Assembly (NCBI RefSeq): GCF_014257025.1 | Contig: NZ_JACMSF010000007.1 | Location: 183,106 to 247,105 of the forward strand | Length of the DNA: 64,000 nt | Reading direction: 5' to 3' | From: Streptomyces cupreus | GTDB taxonomy: Bacteria; Actinomycetota; Actinomycetes; Streptomycetales; Streptomycetaceae | Shown here: piece after piece, positions 1 to 7,930 of the stretch | How the letters are laid out: every line of letters starts with the position of its first letter | Position numbering within the stretch: position 1 is the stretch's first letter | Notes under the pieces: model-generated | What the model saw: only the letters and a program-made list of their open reading frames with translations | Told to the model about the DNA's origin: nothing | The model's database searches: none | Translations under genes and position numbers: made by a program

Positions 1-166
1 CGACAAGGTTCAGTGCGGCGGACATGGCCACCGCGACCTTGGGCTTGAGCGCACCGGTCGAGATGGTGGTGGCCATCGCGTTGGCGGTGTCGTGAAAACC
101 GTTCGTGAAATCGAACGCGAGTGCGGTTACCACCACAATCGCGAGGATCAGCGAGAAGTTTTCCAT
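1..166 (-). CDS. pit: PiT-family inorganic phosphate transporter, N-terminal part
   Basis: Only the first 55 codons are inside the window; the gene continues past the left edge. The visible N-terminus starts MENFSLILAIVVV, a first membrane helix, followed by DFTNGFHDTANAMATTI, the signature of PiT low-affinity phosphate permeases. The ATG is at 164-166. Position and upstream PHO box fit pitH2 of S. coelicolor, a PhoP-controlled phosphate permease. The family assignment is firm; the specific ortholog is inferred from gene order. Confidence 0.9.
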   Translation of the reverse strand, partial: MENFSLILAIVVVTALAFDFTNGFHDTANAMATTISTGALKPKVAVAMSAALNLV

Positions 167-202
167 TTACCCAGGCAATCATTCGAGGTCATTGGCCGGA
201 CG

Positions 203-235
203 AACGTAGGTAACCTGAGTGAACGGAAGGTGAAC
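203..235 (-). promoter_or_regulatory. PHO box (PhoP operator) for the PiT gene
   Basis: Read on the minus strand, three consecutive 11-bp units occur: GTTCACCTTCC, GTTCACTCAGG and a degenerate TTACCTACGTT. Streptomyces PhoP binds head-to-tail 11-nt repeats with a GTTCACC-type core. The last unit contains TACGTT, a possible -10, so PhoP would bind over the -35 region, as expected for activation. The array ends 37 bp upstream of the pit ATG. Confidence 0.75.
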
Positions 236-320
236 TGGGGTGAGCCGCACGGTGTCTGAAGATTGGGTTCCATCTTGCGTCCGACTCGTACGGCTCTACG
301 CGACCCAGGCGCGCCAAGGG

Positions 321-1070
321 TCAGGAGCCTCGGGCAAACTTCCTGAGCTGGCTCAGGGACCCATTGAAGAGATTCTGGTCACCCGGCAGGCTGCCGCCGT
401 TGTCGTACTGCCAGAAGGTCCACATCGACCAGCCTGCCGGCAGCGTGCCCGCGCTCGACGAGTTGTAGCGGGCCACCCATAGCGCGTGATTCGAGGCGAA
501 CGCCCGGCTGCTGCCGGTGCAGGTGTTCCACCAGTGCGCGGTCGTGTAGATCACCGGACGGCGGCCGGTCAGCCGCCGCACCTCGTTGCTGAACGCCGTG
601 ATCCAGTCGACCATCCTCGACCGGCTCAGGCCGTAGCACTTGTGCTGCTTGTCGTACGGGTTGTACTCGATGTCCAGCGCGGGCGGCAACGTCCAGCCGT
701 CCGCCGTCCAGCCGCCGCCGTTGCGCACGAAGTGCGCGGCCTGGGTCTTCCCCGACGACTTGTCCGGCAGCGCGAAGTGGTACGCCCCGCGGATCAGGCC
801 CGCGCTTCGGGAGCCGTTGTACTGCTGGTTGAAGTACGGGTTGCGGTAGGTGTGGGACTCTGTCGCCTTGACGTAGACGAACGTGGCGCCCTTGGACTTC
901 GCGCGCTGCCAGTCGACGTTCTTCTGGTGGGACGAGACGTCGTGTCCCTTGGGTCGGCTCGCCGCCGCGGCCGGAGACTCGGCCAGCGCGGTTCCCCCGA
1001 TGGTCAGAGCCGCCACGGACGCCGCGAGGACGCGGGCGCGGTGGCGGGACGGTTTGCGATCACGGGCCAT
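321..1070 (-). CDS. Secreted GH25 lysozyme (N-acetylmuramidase)
   Basis: A 249-aa protein from the ATG preceded by GGGGGGAAAC; an upstream in-frame start lacks a ribosome site. Residues 1-37 form a secretion signal ending in an Ala-rich cleavage region. The rest is one GH25 domain: HDVSSHQ (Asp44), FVYVKATES, ALDIEYN (Asp133 and Glu135, the acid/base pair), VIYTTAHWW and the C-terminal TFWQYDNGGSLPG. GH25 enzymes cleave the MurNAc-GlcNAc bond of peptidoglycan, so a role in wall remodelling or in lysis of competitors is likely. It appears monocistronic. Confidence 0.9.
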   Translation of the reverse strand: MARDRKPSRHRARVLAASVAALTIGGTALAESPAAAASRPKGHDVSSHQKNVDWQRAKSKGATFVYVKATESHTYRNPYFNQQYNGSRSAGLIRGAYHFALPDKSSGKTQAAHFVRNGGGWTADGWTLPPALDIEYNPYDKQHKCYGLSRSRMVDWITAFSNEVRRLTGRRPVIYTTAHWWNTCTGSSRAFASNHALWVARYNSSSAGTLPAGWSMWTFWQYDNGGSLPGDQNLFNGSLSQLRKFARGS

Positions 1071-1266
1071 GTTTCCCCCCGGAATGGCGACGTGCACGAC
1101 AAATCAGCCAGAGATTACTGGAAGGTCGGGGATTGCTCGTCGATCTCCGGCCAAGTGCGATGAGAGGGTGATCTATCCGGATATGCGTCCTTCCGGACGT
1201 GCGACTTCCGGCCTAAAGTGCCCCGGCCCGGCGGCCGTTCGGGGCGGCGGCTGGCAGGATCGCCGC

Positions 1267-1998
1267 ATGGCTGAGCAGCAAGGGAAGCGGCGGGGCGCGG
1301 GGGACGCGGGGGAGGGCGCACAGGAAGTGCGGGAGTCGTGGCCGGAAGGTGTGCGTCCCGAGGAGGCGCGCGCCTGGGAGGAACTCGTCGCGACGGCCCG
1401 CCGGACCGTGTCCGACGGTCTGGTGGTGGGCACGTCCGGCAATGTCTCGGTGCGCGTCGGGGACACGGTCCTGGTCACGCCGTCGGGCGTGCCGTACGAC
1501 CGGCTCACGGCCGAGGATGTGACGGGCGTCGACCTGTCCGGCCGCCAGATCCTCGGAAAGCTGCGGCCGACGAGCGAACTGCCCATGCATCTCGCCGTCT
1601 ACGGCGCCACCGACGCCCGCGCGATCGTCCACACGCACGCCGTGCACGCCACGGCCGTCTCGACCCTGGTCCGGGAGGTTCCGGCGATCCACTACATCAC
1701 CGCGGACCTCGGCGGCCCCGCCCGGGTTGCCCCGTATGCGACGTACGGCACCGAGGAGTTGGCCGAGAACATGCTCCGGGCCCTGACCGACCGCACGGCC
1801 TGCCTCCTCCAGAACCACGGCACGATGGCCTACGGCAAGACCCTGACCCAGGCCTACGACCGCACGGCACAACTGGAGTGGATGTGCCGGGTCTGGCTCA
1901 CGGCCTCCTCGGTGCCGGGCCTGACCCCGTCCCTGCTTTCCGTCGACCAGTTGGCGGAGGTGGGCGAGAAGCTACGGGGGTACGGCCAACGCGACTGA
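1267..1998 (+). CDS. Class II aldolase/adducin family protein
   Basis: A 243-aa protein resembling L-fuculose-phosphate aldolase. Zinc ligands are placed as in the family: His122 and His124 in VHTHAVH, His184 in LQNHG, and the catalytic acid Glu104 in TSELPMH. Residues 1-30 are a charged, low-complexity extension before the domain. The start ATG follows a weak GGCAGGAT. Such enzymes cleave or epimerise phosphorylated sugars; the substrate cannot be read from sequence and no sugar-catabolic genes flank it. Confidence 0.85.
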   Translation: MAEQQGKRRGAGDAGEGAQEVRESWPEGVRPEEARAWEELVATARRTVSDGLVVGTSGNVSVRVGDTVLVTPSGVPYDRLTAEDVTGVDLSGRQILGKLRPTSELPMHLAVYGATDARAIVHTHAVHATAVSTLVREVPAIHYITADLGGPARVAPYATYGTEELAENMLRALTDRTACLLQNHGTMAYGKTLTQAYDRTAQLEWMCRVWLTASSVPGLTPSLLSVDQLAEVGEKLRGYGQRD

Positions 1999-2115
1999 CC
2001 CCCGGCTTCACCTCCACGACCTCCCCGGCGGCGCCGAACCCTCCCGCGTCCCGAAACGTCACCCCCATCCGCCCGCCCACTGGCCGGTAACCCGGTCCGC
2101 CAGGACACTGGACCC

Positions 2116-3243
2116 GTGCGCACTGTCACAGCGACGGCCGCTGCCGTCACCATGGCCCTGGCCGCCGGCGCGGCAAGCGTGGCCGCCGGGCGACTCGCCA
2201 GCGACGCCGCGCTCAAGGCGCCCCCCGGCAGGCCCCTGCCCACCGAACCCCGGCTCACGGTGCACGGCACGGCGGCGGGCCAGATCACGCTCACCCGCGA
2301 CCTGGCCTCCCTGCGCCCCGGCACCTACGGCCTCGGCGGCGACGGATCGCACGCGGTCGTGGGCCCCGTCCTCGCCACCGCGACCCACACCGCCGACACG
2401 GTCGTACGCCGCCTGGAACGCGTCACCCACGGCACCCTCGCCCCCGGCGACCGCGTCTGGCTCACCCCGAACGTCTACGTCGGCGACCCGCGCTCCGCGC
2501 TCGGCCTCGACCACGCCGACATCGACATCCCCGGCGAACTCGGCTCGCTGCCCGCGTGGTTCGTGCCCGGCACCCGCACCACCTGGATCATCACGGTGCA
2601 CGGCCTCGGCACCACCCGCGAACTCGCCATGAACGTCATGGAGTTCCTCACCTCCCGCCACTTCCCGATCCTCGCCCTCGGCTACCGCGGCGACCTGGGC
2701 GCACCCCGCTCCCCGGACGGCCTGAACCACCTCGGCGAGACGGAGTGGCGCGACCTGGACGCGGCGATCCGCTACGCCGTGCGCTACGGCGCCGGACAGG
2801 TCGTCCTGCACGGCTGGTCCACCGGCGCGACGATGGCCCTGCGCGCCGCCGCCCACTCCGGACTCCGCGACCGCGTCTCGGGACTCGTCCTGGACTCCCC
2901 GGTCCTCAACTGGGAGGCGACCCTGCGCGCCCTCGCCGCCGCCCGCCGCACCCCGGGCGCCCTGCTCCCGCTCGCGGTCCGCGCCGCACAGGGCCGCACG
3001 GGCCTGTACGGCGCCCATGCCGCCCCCGACGGCACCCCGGGCCGGCTCACCGTGCCGACCCTGATCTTCCACGGCCCCGACGACGCCGTCGCCCCCTGGA
3101 TCCACTCCCGCCGCCTGGCCGCCGCCCGTCCCGACCTGGTGGCCCTCCAGACGGTCAGACGCGCCCCCCACGGAGCCATGTGGAACGCGGACCCCAAGGC
3201 ATACGAGGAATCCCTGCGCCGCTTCCTGACCCCCCTCATGTGA
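2116..3243 (+). CDS. Alpha/beta hydrolase, probably exported or membrane-anchored
   Basis: A 375-aa protein from a GTG. An N-terminal hydrophobic stretch (about residues 5-25) suggests a signal or anchor. The hydrolase fold shows HGLGTTRE for the oxyanion region, the nucleophile elbow GWSTGA with Ser235, the acid in GPDDAVAP and the base in APHGAMW, so the triad is complete. The substrate is unknown. It starts 117 bp after the aldolase, same strand, but nothing ties the two functionally. Confidence 0.8.
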   Translation: MRTVTATAAAVTMALAAGAASVAAGRLASDAALKAPPGRPLPTEPRLTVHGTAAGQITLTRDLASLRPGTYGLGGDGSHAVVGPVLATATHTADTVVRRLERVTHGTLAPGDRVWLTPNVYVGDPRSALGLDHADIDIPGELGSLPAWFVPGTRTTWIITVHGLGTTRELAMNVMEFLTSRHFPILALGYRGDLGAPRSPDGLNHLGETEWRDLDAAIRYAVRYGAGQVVLHGWSTGATMALRAAAHSGLRDRVSGLVLDSPVLNWEATLRALAAARRTPGALLPLAVRAAQGRTGLYGAHAAPDGTPGRLTVPTLIFHGPDDAVAPWIHSRRLAAARPDLVALQTVRRAPHGAMWNADPKAYEESLRRFLTPLM

Positions 3244-3430
3244 GCGCCCCGGACGACGACACCCCGGGAGACGGCACCCCCGGACCGGTCCCATAGATTC
3301 CGTTTAACCCGGTACAACTGGCCTGTTATCGGTCCTCCGCCGCCCGCCGGGCCCCGTGCGTTGGCCATCCCCGTCGCCCCTCGTGACATTCCGTTTGGGT
3401 TTTCGGACCGTCAACCGGAAGACTGCACCC

Positions 3431-4840
3431 GTGACGTCCCGTATCCCGCGCGACTCCAGGCTTCGACTCGTCCGCCCGCGACCCCTGGCCGCCGCCCCCA
3501 GAGCTGTGAACCAGCGCCGCCCACGCCGCGCCGCACCGCGCCCTCCCGAGGGCACCCCGGCCCCCGCGGAGCTGGCCAAAATGGCGCGCTCCGGCCTGGC
3601 CGCGGCGGCCCGCGTCGCGCACTGGGCCGACGCCGCCCTGCGCCCCGGCCGCGACGGCGCCCACCCCGACGGCAAGGGCACCCTCTCCGACGCGACCGCG
3701 GAACGGGCCGCCGCCGACCTGGACCTGACCGTCACTCAGATCCGCGCGGACTGGGACACCGCACGCCTCGCCGGGCTGATCGAGGTGCACGGCGACAGCG
3801 CGCGCCCCGGCTGGCGGCTGCGCGCCTGGGACCGCGACGACAGTGCCGTACTGCGCGGCTGGGTCGCCCTCTTCGACGCCTGGTCGCTCGCCTACCCGGA
3901 GCCCGTGGACCACGAGCCCGCCGCGGTCGCCGAGGTCGTCTCGGCCATGCCTCAGGTGCTCTCCTTCCTCCAGCTGTCCGCCGGCCCCGTGCCGATGCCG
4001 CAACTCCTCGACCTGCTGGAGCAGCGCGTCACCGAACTGCGCACCGAGCGCTGCGAGATCCCCTACGGCCCGCAGCCCCTGCCGGATCCCGACGCCCCGG
4101 ACGCTCCCGACGAGGACACCCCGCTCGCCCCCCTCCTCGACTGGGCCCTGCACGCCCTCGCCTCGGTCGGCGCCCTCACCTACGGCGACGGCCAGGCGAC
4201 CCTGACCCCCCTCGGCAACTGGGCGGTCTGGGTCAAGCTGGAGCAGATCTGCGTCGCCGCCCAGAGCCCCGCCGGGAACATCGAGCAGGCGGCCGAGGAC
4301 ATGCTGCGCGGCTGCGCCCAGCTCCGCCCCAACGCCGCCCGCGCCGAGTACCGCGCCTGGCTGGCGGCCCGCCCGGTCGGCAGCGCCGTCGCCGAACTGA
4401 TCGACGCCGCCCGCGGCGAGGACGCCCTGCTGCGCGGCCTTGCCTTCGAGGCGCTGCGCGTCGTGGGCGCCCCCGCCGAGCCCGACGTACGGTCCGTGGC
4501 CGAGGAGCCGACGCTCAGGCCGTACGCCCTGCTGTGGCTGGCCGAGCACGACGGGTTCGACCCCGAGGACGCCCATGAGGTCCTCACCCGGGAAGAGGCC
4601 ACCTGGCTCTGGGTGGACACCGCCGCCGCGGTCGCCGACCACGGCGAGGCCCCCATGCTCGTGCGTCACCTGGAATCCGCGCTGCAACCGACCGTCCCCG
4701 CCCTCCTGGACGAGGTCCGCGCCGTCGGTCACCCGCGCACGGTGCAGGTCTTGGTAGCCCTGGCGGCCGCCCATCCCGACCCGGCTCTTGCCAAGGCCGT
4801 ACGACGGGCGGCCTTCCAGGTGCACACGGGCGGGAACTAG
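3431..4840 (+). CDS. Conserved hypothetical protein with helical-repeat C-terminus
   Basis: About 469 aa. The GTG at 3431 (reading VTSRIPRDSR) follows GGAAG and is preferred over an in-frame GTG at 3356 without a ribosome site. The N-terminal third is basic and carries a segment that looks like a winged helix. The C-terminal half is Ala/Leu/Glu-rich with repeating helical pairs, like HEAT repeats. No catalytic motif was recognised. The stop codon overlaps that of the convergent VOC gene. Function unknown. Confidence 0.75.
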   Translation: MTSRIPRDSRLRLVRPRPLAAAPRAVNQRRPRRAAPRPPEGTPAPAELAKMARSGLAAAARVAHWADAALRPGRDGAHPDGKGTLSDATAERAAADLDLTVTQIRADWDTARLAGLIEVHGDSARPGWRLRAWDRDDSAVLRGWVALFDAWSLAYPEPVDHEPAAVAEVVSAMPQVLSFLQLSAGPVPMPQLLDLLEQRVTELRTERCEIPYGPQPLPDPDAPDAPDEDTPLAPLLDWALHALASVGALTYGDGQATLTPLGNWAVWVKLEQICVAAQSPAGNIEQAAEDMLRGCAQLRPNAARAEYRAWLAARPVGSAVAELIDAARGEDALLRGLAFEALRVVGAPAEPDVRSVAEEPTLRPYALLWLAEHDGFDPEDAHEVLTREEATWLWVDTAAAVADHGEAPMLVRHLESALQPTVPALLDEVRAVGHPRTVQVLVALAAAHPDPALAKAVRRAAFQVHTGGN

Positions 4841-5250
4841 CCCCCTGTCTCCGGCGCGTAGGTGCCGAAGCTCCAGATGTTGCCCTCGGCGTCCCGGGCC
4901 ATGTAGTCCCGGGAGCCGTAGTCCTGGTCCGTCGGGGGCATCAGGATCTCCACGCCGTGCTCCACGGCGCGCCGGTGGTGCTCGTCGACGTCGTCCACCA
5001 CGACATACACCCCCGCCGGACCCGCGCCCTTCATCGCCGAGTCGAAGACCCCGCCGCGGCCCTTCGAGCCGACCATGATCGCGCCGTTGCCCTGGGTCAG
5101 CTCGGCGTGGAACACCGAGCCGTCCTCGCCCTCGTACACCGTGAGTTCGGTGAATCCGAGCGCCTCCGTCAGCTGCTTGATCGCGCCGCGCGCGTCCGCG
5201 TACAGCACCGTCGGATAGATGCTCGGGCGCCCGTTGTCCGTGCTTGCCAC
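4837..5250 (-). CDS. VOC (glyoxalase/bleomycin resistance) superfamily protein
   Basis: A 137-aa single VOC module of the PhnB/YdaE-like type: IYPTVLYADARGAIKQLTEA at the start, VYVVVDDVDEHHRRAVEHG in the middle, and RDAEGNIWSFGTY at the end. GTG at 5250 is chosen because AAGGGA lies 9 nt upstream; the earlier in-frame GTG abuts that site. Such proteins bind metals or small ligands; substrate unknown. Its TAG and the convergent upstream TAG share the palindrome CTAG. Confidence 0.85.
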   Translation of the reverse strand: MASTDNGRPSIYPTVLYADARGAIKQLTEALGFTELTVYEGEDGSVFHAELTQGNGAIMVGSKGRGGVFDSAMKGAGPAGVYVVVDDVDEHHRRAVEHGVEILMPPTDQDYGSRDYMARDAEGNIWSFGTYAPETGG

Positions 5251-5524
5251 ACCGATCACTCCCTTACGGCCAACCGGCCTTGAGGTTCCCCACTGCCGCC
5301 AGTGTTGCAGCGACCACTGACAATGCCCCCTACCTGCGTCGGGGGCCTCACCGGAACGTGGGATGCGTCACGGGAGAGCGCTGCTCCTCGCCCAGCCCTG
5401 CGCGCGGGCCGTGGCGTGGACGTCCCAGCTCATCGCGGTGGACGACCTGGGCGGGATCACCCCGCACCGCAGTCCCCTCGGCAATGGGGTGCCCGGCGGC
5501 AAAAAAGCGCTTGCACGGCCCCGT

Positions 5525-5575
5525 TAGACTGGCCGCATGGCCATTCTCCTCGCGCATTAGACGGCGGGAACGCCG
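5525..5575 (+). promoter_or_regulatory. Candidate leaderless promoter and attenuator hairpin for the ABC-F gene
   Basis: TAGACT (5525-5530) is a good -10 element six bases before the ATG of a 7-codon ORF, so transcription could start on that ATG. Directly after its stop is a hairpin CGGCG-GGAA-CGCCG (5562-5575). The coding start of the ATPase is 94 nt further on. No convincing -35 was found. This layout resembles translational attenuation leaders of antibiotic-responsive ABC-F genes; regulation is inferred. Confidence 0.4.
5537..5560 (+). CDS. Possible leader peptide MAILLAH
   Basis: Seven codons (Met-Ala-Ile-Leu-Leu-Ala-His, then TAG) in the 5' region of the ABC-F gene, beginning at the predicted transcription start. 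Leader peptides that stall ribosomes in the presence of drugs commonly precede ABC-F resistance genes. The ORF is too short for codon statistics, so only its placement supports it. Confidence 0.4.
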   Translation: MAILLAH

Positions 5576-5669
5576 CCCGTCGCCCGCCACCACCCTTTGC
5601 AACGGCGCGCCACGCACGGCACCCCCTGATTCGCCCATCCCGCCAACGACCCCGCCCTGGAGTCTGTCC

Positions 5670-7268
5670 GTGATCTCCGCCTCCGGCATCGAGCTGCGCG
5701 CCGGCGCCCGCGTCCTCATCGAGTCCGCCACCTTCCGTGTCGCCAAGGGCGACCGCATCGGTCTGGTCGGCCGCAACGGCGCCGGCAAGACCACCCTCAC
5801 CAAGTGCCTCGCCGGCGAGGGCATCCCCGCCGCCGGTTCCATCACCCGCTCCGGAGAGGTCGGCTACCTCCCGCAGGACCCGCGCACCGGCGACCTCGAC
5901 GTGCTCGCCCGCGACCGTATCCTGTCCGCGCGCGGCCTGGACGTCCTGATCCGCAAGATGCGCGAGAACGAGCAGCGCATCGCCAACGGCAAGGGCGCCA
6001 CCCGCGACAAGGCGATGAAGCAGTACGAGCGCCAGGAGACGGAGTTCCTCACCAAGGGCGGTTACTCCGCCGAGGCCGAGGCCGCCACCATCGCCGCCGC
6101 GCTCAACCTCCCCGACCGGGTGCTCGGCCAGCCCCTGCACACCCTCTCGGGCGGTCAGCGCCGCCGTATCGAACTGGCCCGGATCCTGTTCTCGGACGCC
6201 GACACCCTGCTGCTCGACGAGCCGACGAACCACCTCGACGCCGACTCGATCATCTGGCTGCGCGACTACCTCAAGACCTACCGCGGCGGCTTCATCGTCA
6301 TCTCCCACGACGTCGACCTGGTCGACACCGTCGTGAACAAGGTGTTCTACCTGGACGCCAACCGCGCCCAGATCGATGTCTACAACATGGGCTGGAAGCT
6401 CTACCAGCAGCAGCGCGAGGCCGACGAGAAGCGCCGCAAGCGCGAGCGGCAGAACGCCGAGAAGAAGGCCGCCGCGCTGCACTCGCAGGCGGACAAGATG
6501 CGCGCCAAGGCCACCAAGACCGTCGCCGCGCAGAACATGGCGAGGCGGGCCGACAAGCTCCTCGCCGGCCTCGAAGCGGTGCGCATGCAGGACAAGGTCG
6601 CCAAGCTCCGCTTCCCCGAGCCCGCGCCCTGCGGCAAGACCCCGCTGACCGCCGAGGGCCTGTCGAAGTCGTACGGCTCGCTGGAGATCTTCACCGATGT
6701 CGACCTCGCCATCGACAAGGGCTCCCGGGTCGTCATCCTCGGCCTCAACGGCGCCGGAAAGACGACCCTGTTGAGGCTGCTCGCGGGCGTCGAGCAGCCG
6801 GACACGGGCGCCGTCGTCCCCGGCCACGGCCTCAAGATCGGCTACTACGCCCAGGAGCACGAGACCCTGGACGCGGACCGCACGGTCCTGGAGAACATGC
6901 GCTCCGCGGCCCCCGACATGGACCTCGTCGAGGTCCGCAAGGTGCTCGGCTCGTTCCTGTTCTCCGGCGACGACGTCGACAAGCCGGCCGGGGTCCTCTC
7001 CGGCGGTGAGAAGACCCGTCTGGCGCTCGCCACCCTGGTGGTCAGCTCGGCGAACGTGCTGCTCCTGGACGAGCCGACCAACAACCTCGACCCGGCCAGC
7101 CGGGAAGAGATCCTCGGCGCGCTGCGCACCTACAAGGGCGCGGTCGTACTGGTCACCCACGACGAGGGCGCGGTCGAGGCGCTGCAGCCGGAGCGCATCA
7201 TTCTGCTGCCGGACGGCGTCGAGGACCTGTGGGGCGCGGACTACGCGGATCTCGTCGCCCTGGCTTGA
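5670..7268 (+). CDS. ABC-F family ribosome-associated ATPase
   Basis: 532 aa from GTG, with two ABC domains and no membrane segment. Domain 1 has GRNGAGKT and LSGGQRRRIELARIL with LLLDEPTNHLD; domain 2 has GLNGAGKT and LSGGEKTRLALATLV with LLLDEPTNNLD. The linker (about residues 235-310) is highly charged (KRRKRERQNAEKKAAAL), the interdomain region that reaches the ribosome in ABC-F proteins. The family protects ribosomes from antibiotics or aids translation (EttA, Uup, Vga, OptrA). Which role applies here is not decidable, but the leader suggests inducibility. A strong hairpin follows at 7368. Confidence 0.9.
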   Translation: MISASGIELRAGARVLIESATFRVAKGDRIGLVGRNGAGKTTLTKCLAGEGIPAAGSITRSGEVGYLPQDPRTGDLDVLARDRILSARGLDVLIRKMRENEQRIANGKGATRDKAMKQYERQETEFLTKGGYSAEAEAATIAAALNLPDRVLGQPLHTLSGGQRRRIELARILFSDADTLLLDEPTNHLDADSIIWLRDYLKTYRGGFIVISHDVDLVDTVVNKVFYLDANRAQIDVYNMGWKLYQQQREADEKRRKRERQNAEKKAAALHSQADKMRAKATKTVAAQNMARRADKLLAGLEAVRMQDKVAKLRFPEPAPCGKTPLTAEGLSKSYGSLEIFTDVDLAIDKGSRVVILGLNGAGKTTLLRLLAGVEQPDTGAVVPGHGLKIGYYAQEHETLDADRTVLENMRSAAPDMDLVEVRKVLGSFLFSGDDVDKPAGVLSGGEKTRLALATLVVSSANVLLLDEPTNNLDPASREEILGALRTYKGAVVLVTHDEGAVEALQPERIILLPDGVEDLWGADYADLVALA

Positions 7269-7334
7269 TCGAATGGCTGATCCACTGCGTATGGATCATT
7301 CGGCCGATCCGTGATCCATCATCTGTGTGAGATC
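7267..7334. promoter_or_regulatory. Cluster of six GATC sites upstream of gbn
   Basis: GATC begins at 7267, 7279, 7294, 7306, 7313 and 7331, with a seventh at 7561 just before the gbn coding region. The first overlaps the ABC-F stop codon. S. coelicolor Gbn is a nucleoid-associated protein reported to recognise GATC, so this looks like an autoregulatory or nucleation site. The binding is inferred. Confidence 0.5.
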
Positions 7335-7367
7335 TCCTCGTACCGAGGTGTGTCCTACATCCATTTC

Positions 7368-7402
7368 ACGGCCGAGCCCTTTGTCGACAAGGGCTCGGCC
7401 GT
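7368..7402 (+). terminator. Hairpin terminator after the ABC-F gene
   Basis: ACGGCCGAGCCC (7368-7379) pairs with GGGCTCGGCCGT (7391-7402); the centre TTGTCGACAA is itself palindromic. No T-run follows, as is common in Streptomyces. It separates the ATPase from gbn, implying that gbn has its own promoter between 7403 and 7603. No clear -35/-10 pair was found there. Confidence 0.7.
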
Positions 7403-7603
7403 CGCGCGTCTCTGACCTGGCACTTCACGGAACAACCCGTTCGGTGGTACGGACACGGCATCGCGGAATCGTTGATTCCCCTTGTGTGGACCTGCTCCTG
7501 TCGTCAAATCCATGTCTCACGGACCTTGCCGAATGGGTGGCCATGAAGCCCGGTAGGGGTGATCATGAGGAGACCAGAGCGCACTTCCCATGAGGAGGCA
7601 CGG

Positions 7604-7822
7604 GTGGCCGAGACTCTGAAGAAGGGCAGCCGGGTGACCGGCGCCGCGCGCGACAAGCTCGCGGCAGACCTGAAGAAGAAGTACGACTCCGGTGCGAGCA
7701 TCCGAGCGCTGGCCGAGGAGACCGGCCGCTCGTATGGCTTCGTACACCGGATGCTCAGCGAGTCGGGCGTCACGCTGCGTGGGCGTGGCGGGGCGACACG
7801 CGGCAAAAAAGCCGCGGGCTGA
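7604..7822 (+). CDS. gbn: Gbn-like small nucleoid-associated DNA-binding protein
   Basis: 72 aa from the GTG that follows GAGGAGG at good spacing; upstream in-frame ATGs would add only non-conserved residues. The protein is basic: a Lys-rich N-terminus, then a helix-turn-helix (DSGASIRALAEETGRSYGFV, about 32-51) and a Gly/Arg/Lys tail (GRGGATRGKK). Sequence and position match SCO1839 of S. coelicolor, described as Gbn, which binds GATC-centred sites genome-wide and affects sporulation and antibiotic timing. The neighbours (ABC-F upstream, enoyl-CoA hydratase downstream) agree. The GATC cluster suggests autoregulation. Confidence 0.8.
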   Translation: MAETLKKGSRVTGAARDKLAADLKKKYDSGASIRALAEETGRSYGFVHRMLSESGVTLRGRGGATRGKKAAG

Positions 7823-7852
7823 CCCCGGGCGGCCCATCGGCTTCGATGGTGG

Positions 7853-7884
7853 CCACCCGGTCGGTCGGATGATCGGCCGGGTGG
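7853..7884 (+). terminator. Hairpin after gbn
   Basis: CCACCCGG (7853-7860) pairs with CCGGGTGG (7877-7884), extended by inner CGG/CCG pairs. It lies 30 nt past the gbn stop and before the ribosome site of the next gene. Confidence 0.55.
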
Positions 7885-7930
7885 TTACTGTGCAGTCACT
7901 TAAGCGACCGCACCCCATCGGAGGCGCCCC

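Noticed and set aside
3361..4578. 405-codon Arg/Pro-rich frame overlapping the hypothetical gene
   Set aside because: Typical +1 shadow; the 3431 frame has normal amino-acid use and helical repeats.
5501..5516. AAAAAA-GCGC-TTGCAC resembling a WhiB7/WblC-type promoter before the ABC-F gene
   Set aside because: The AT tract and -35-like element are attractive, but no -10 lies 16-19 bp after TTGCAC; TAGACT is only 8 bp away. Left unassigned.
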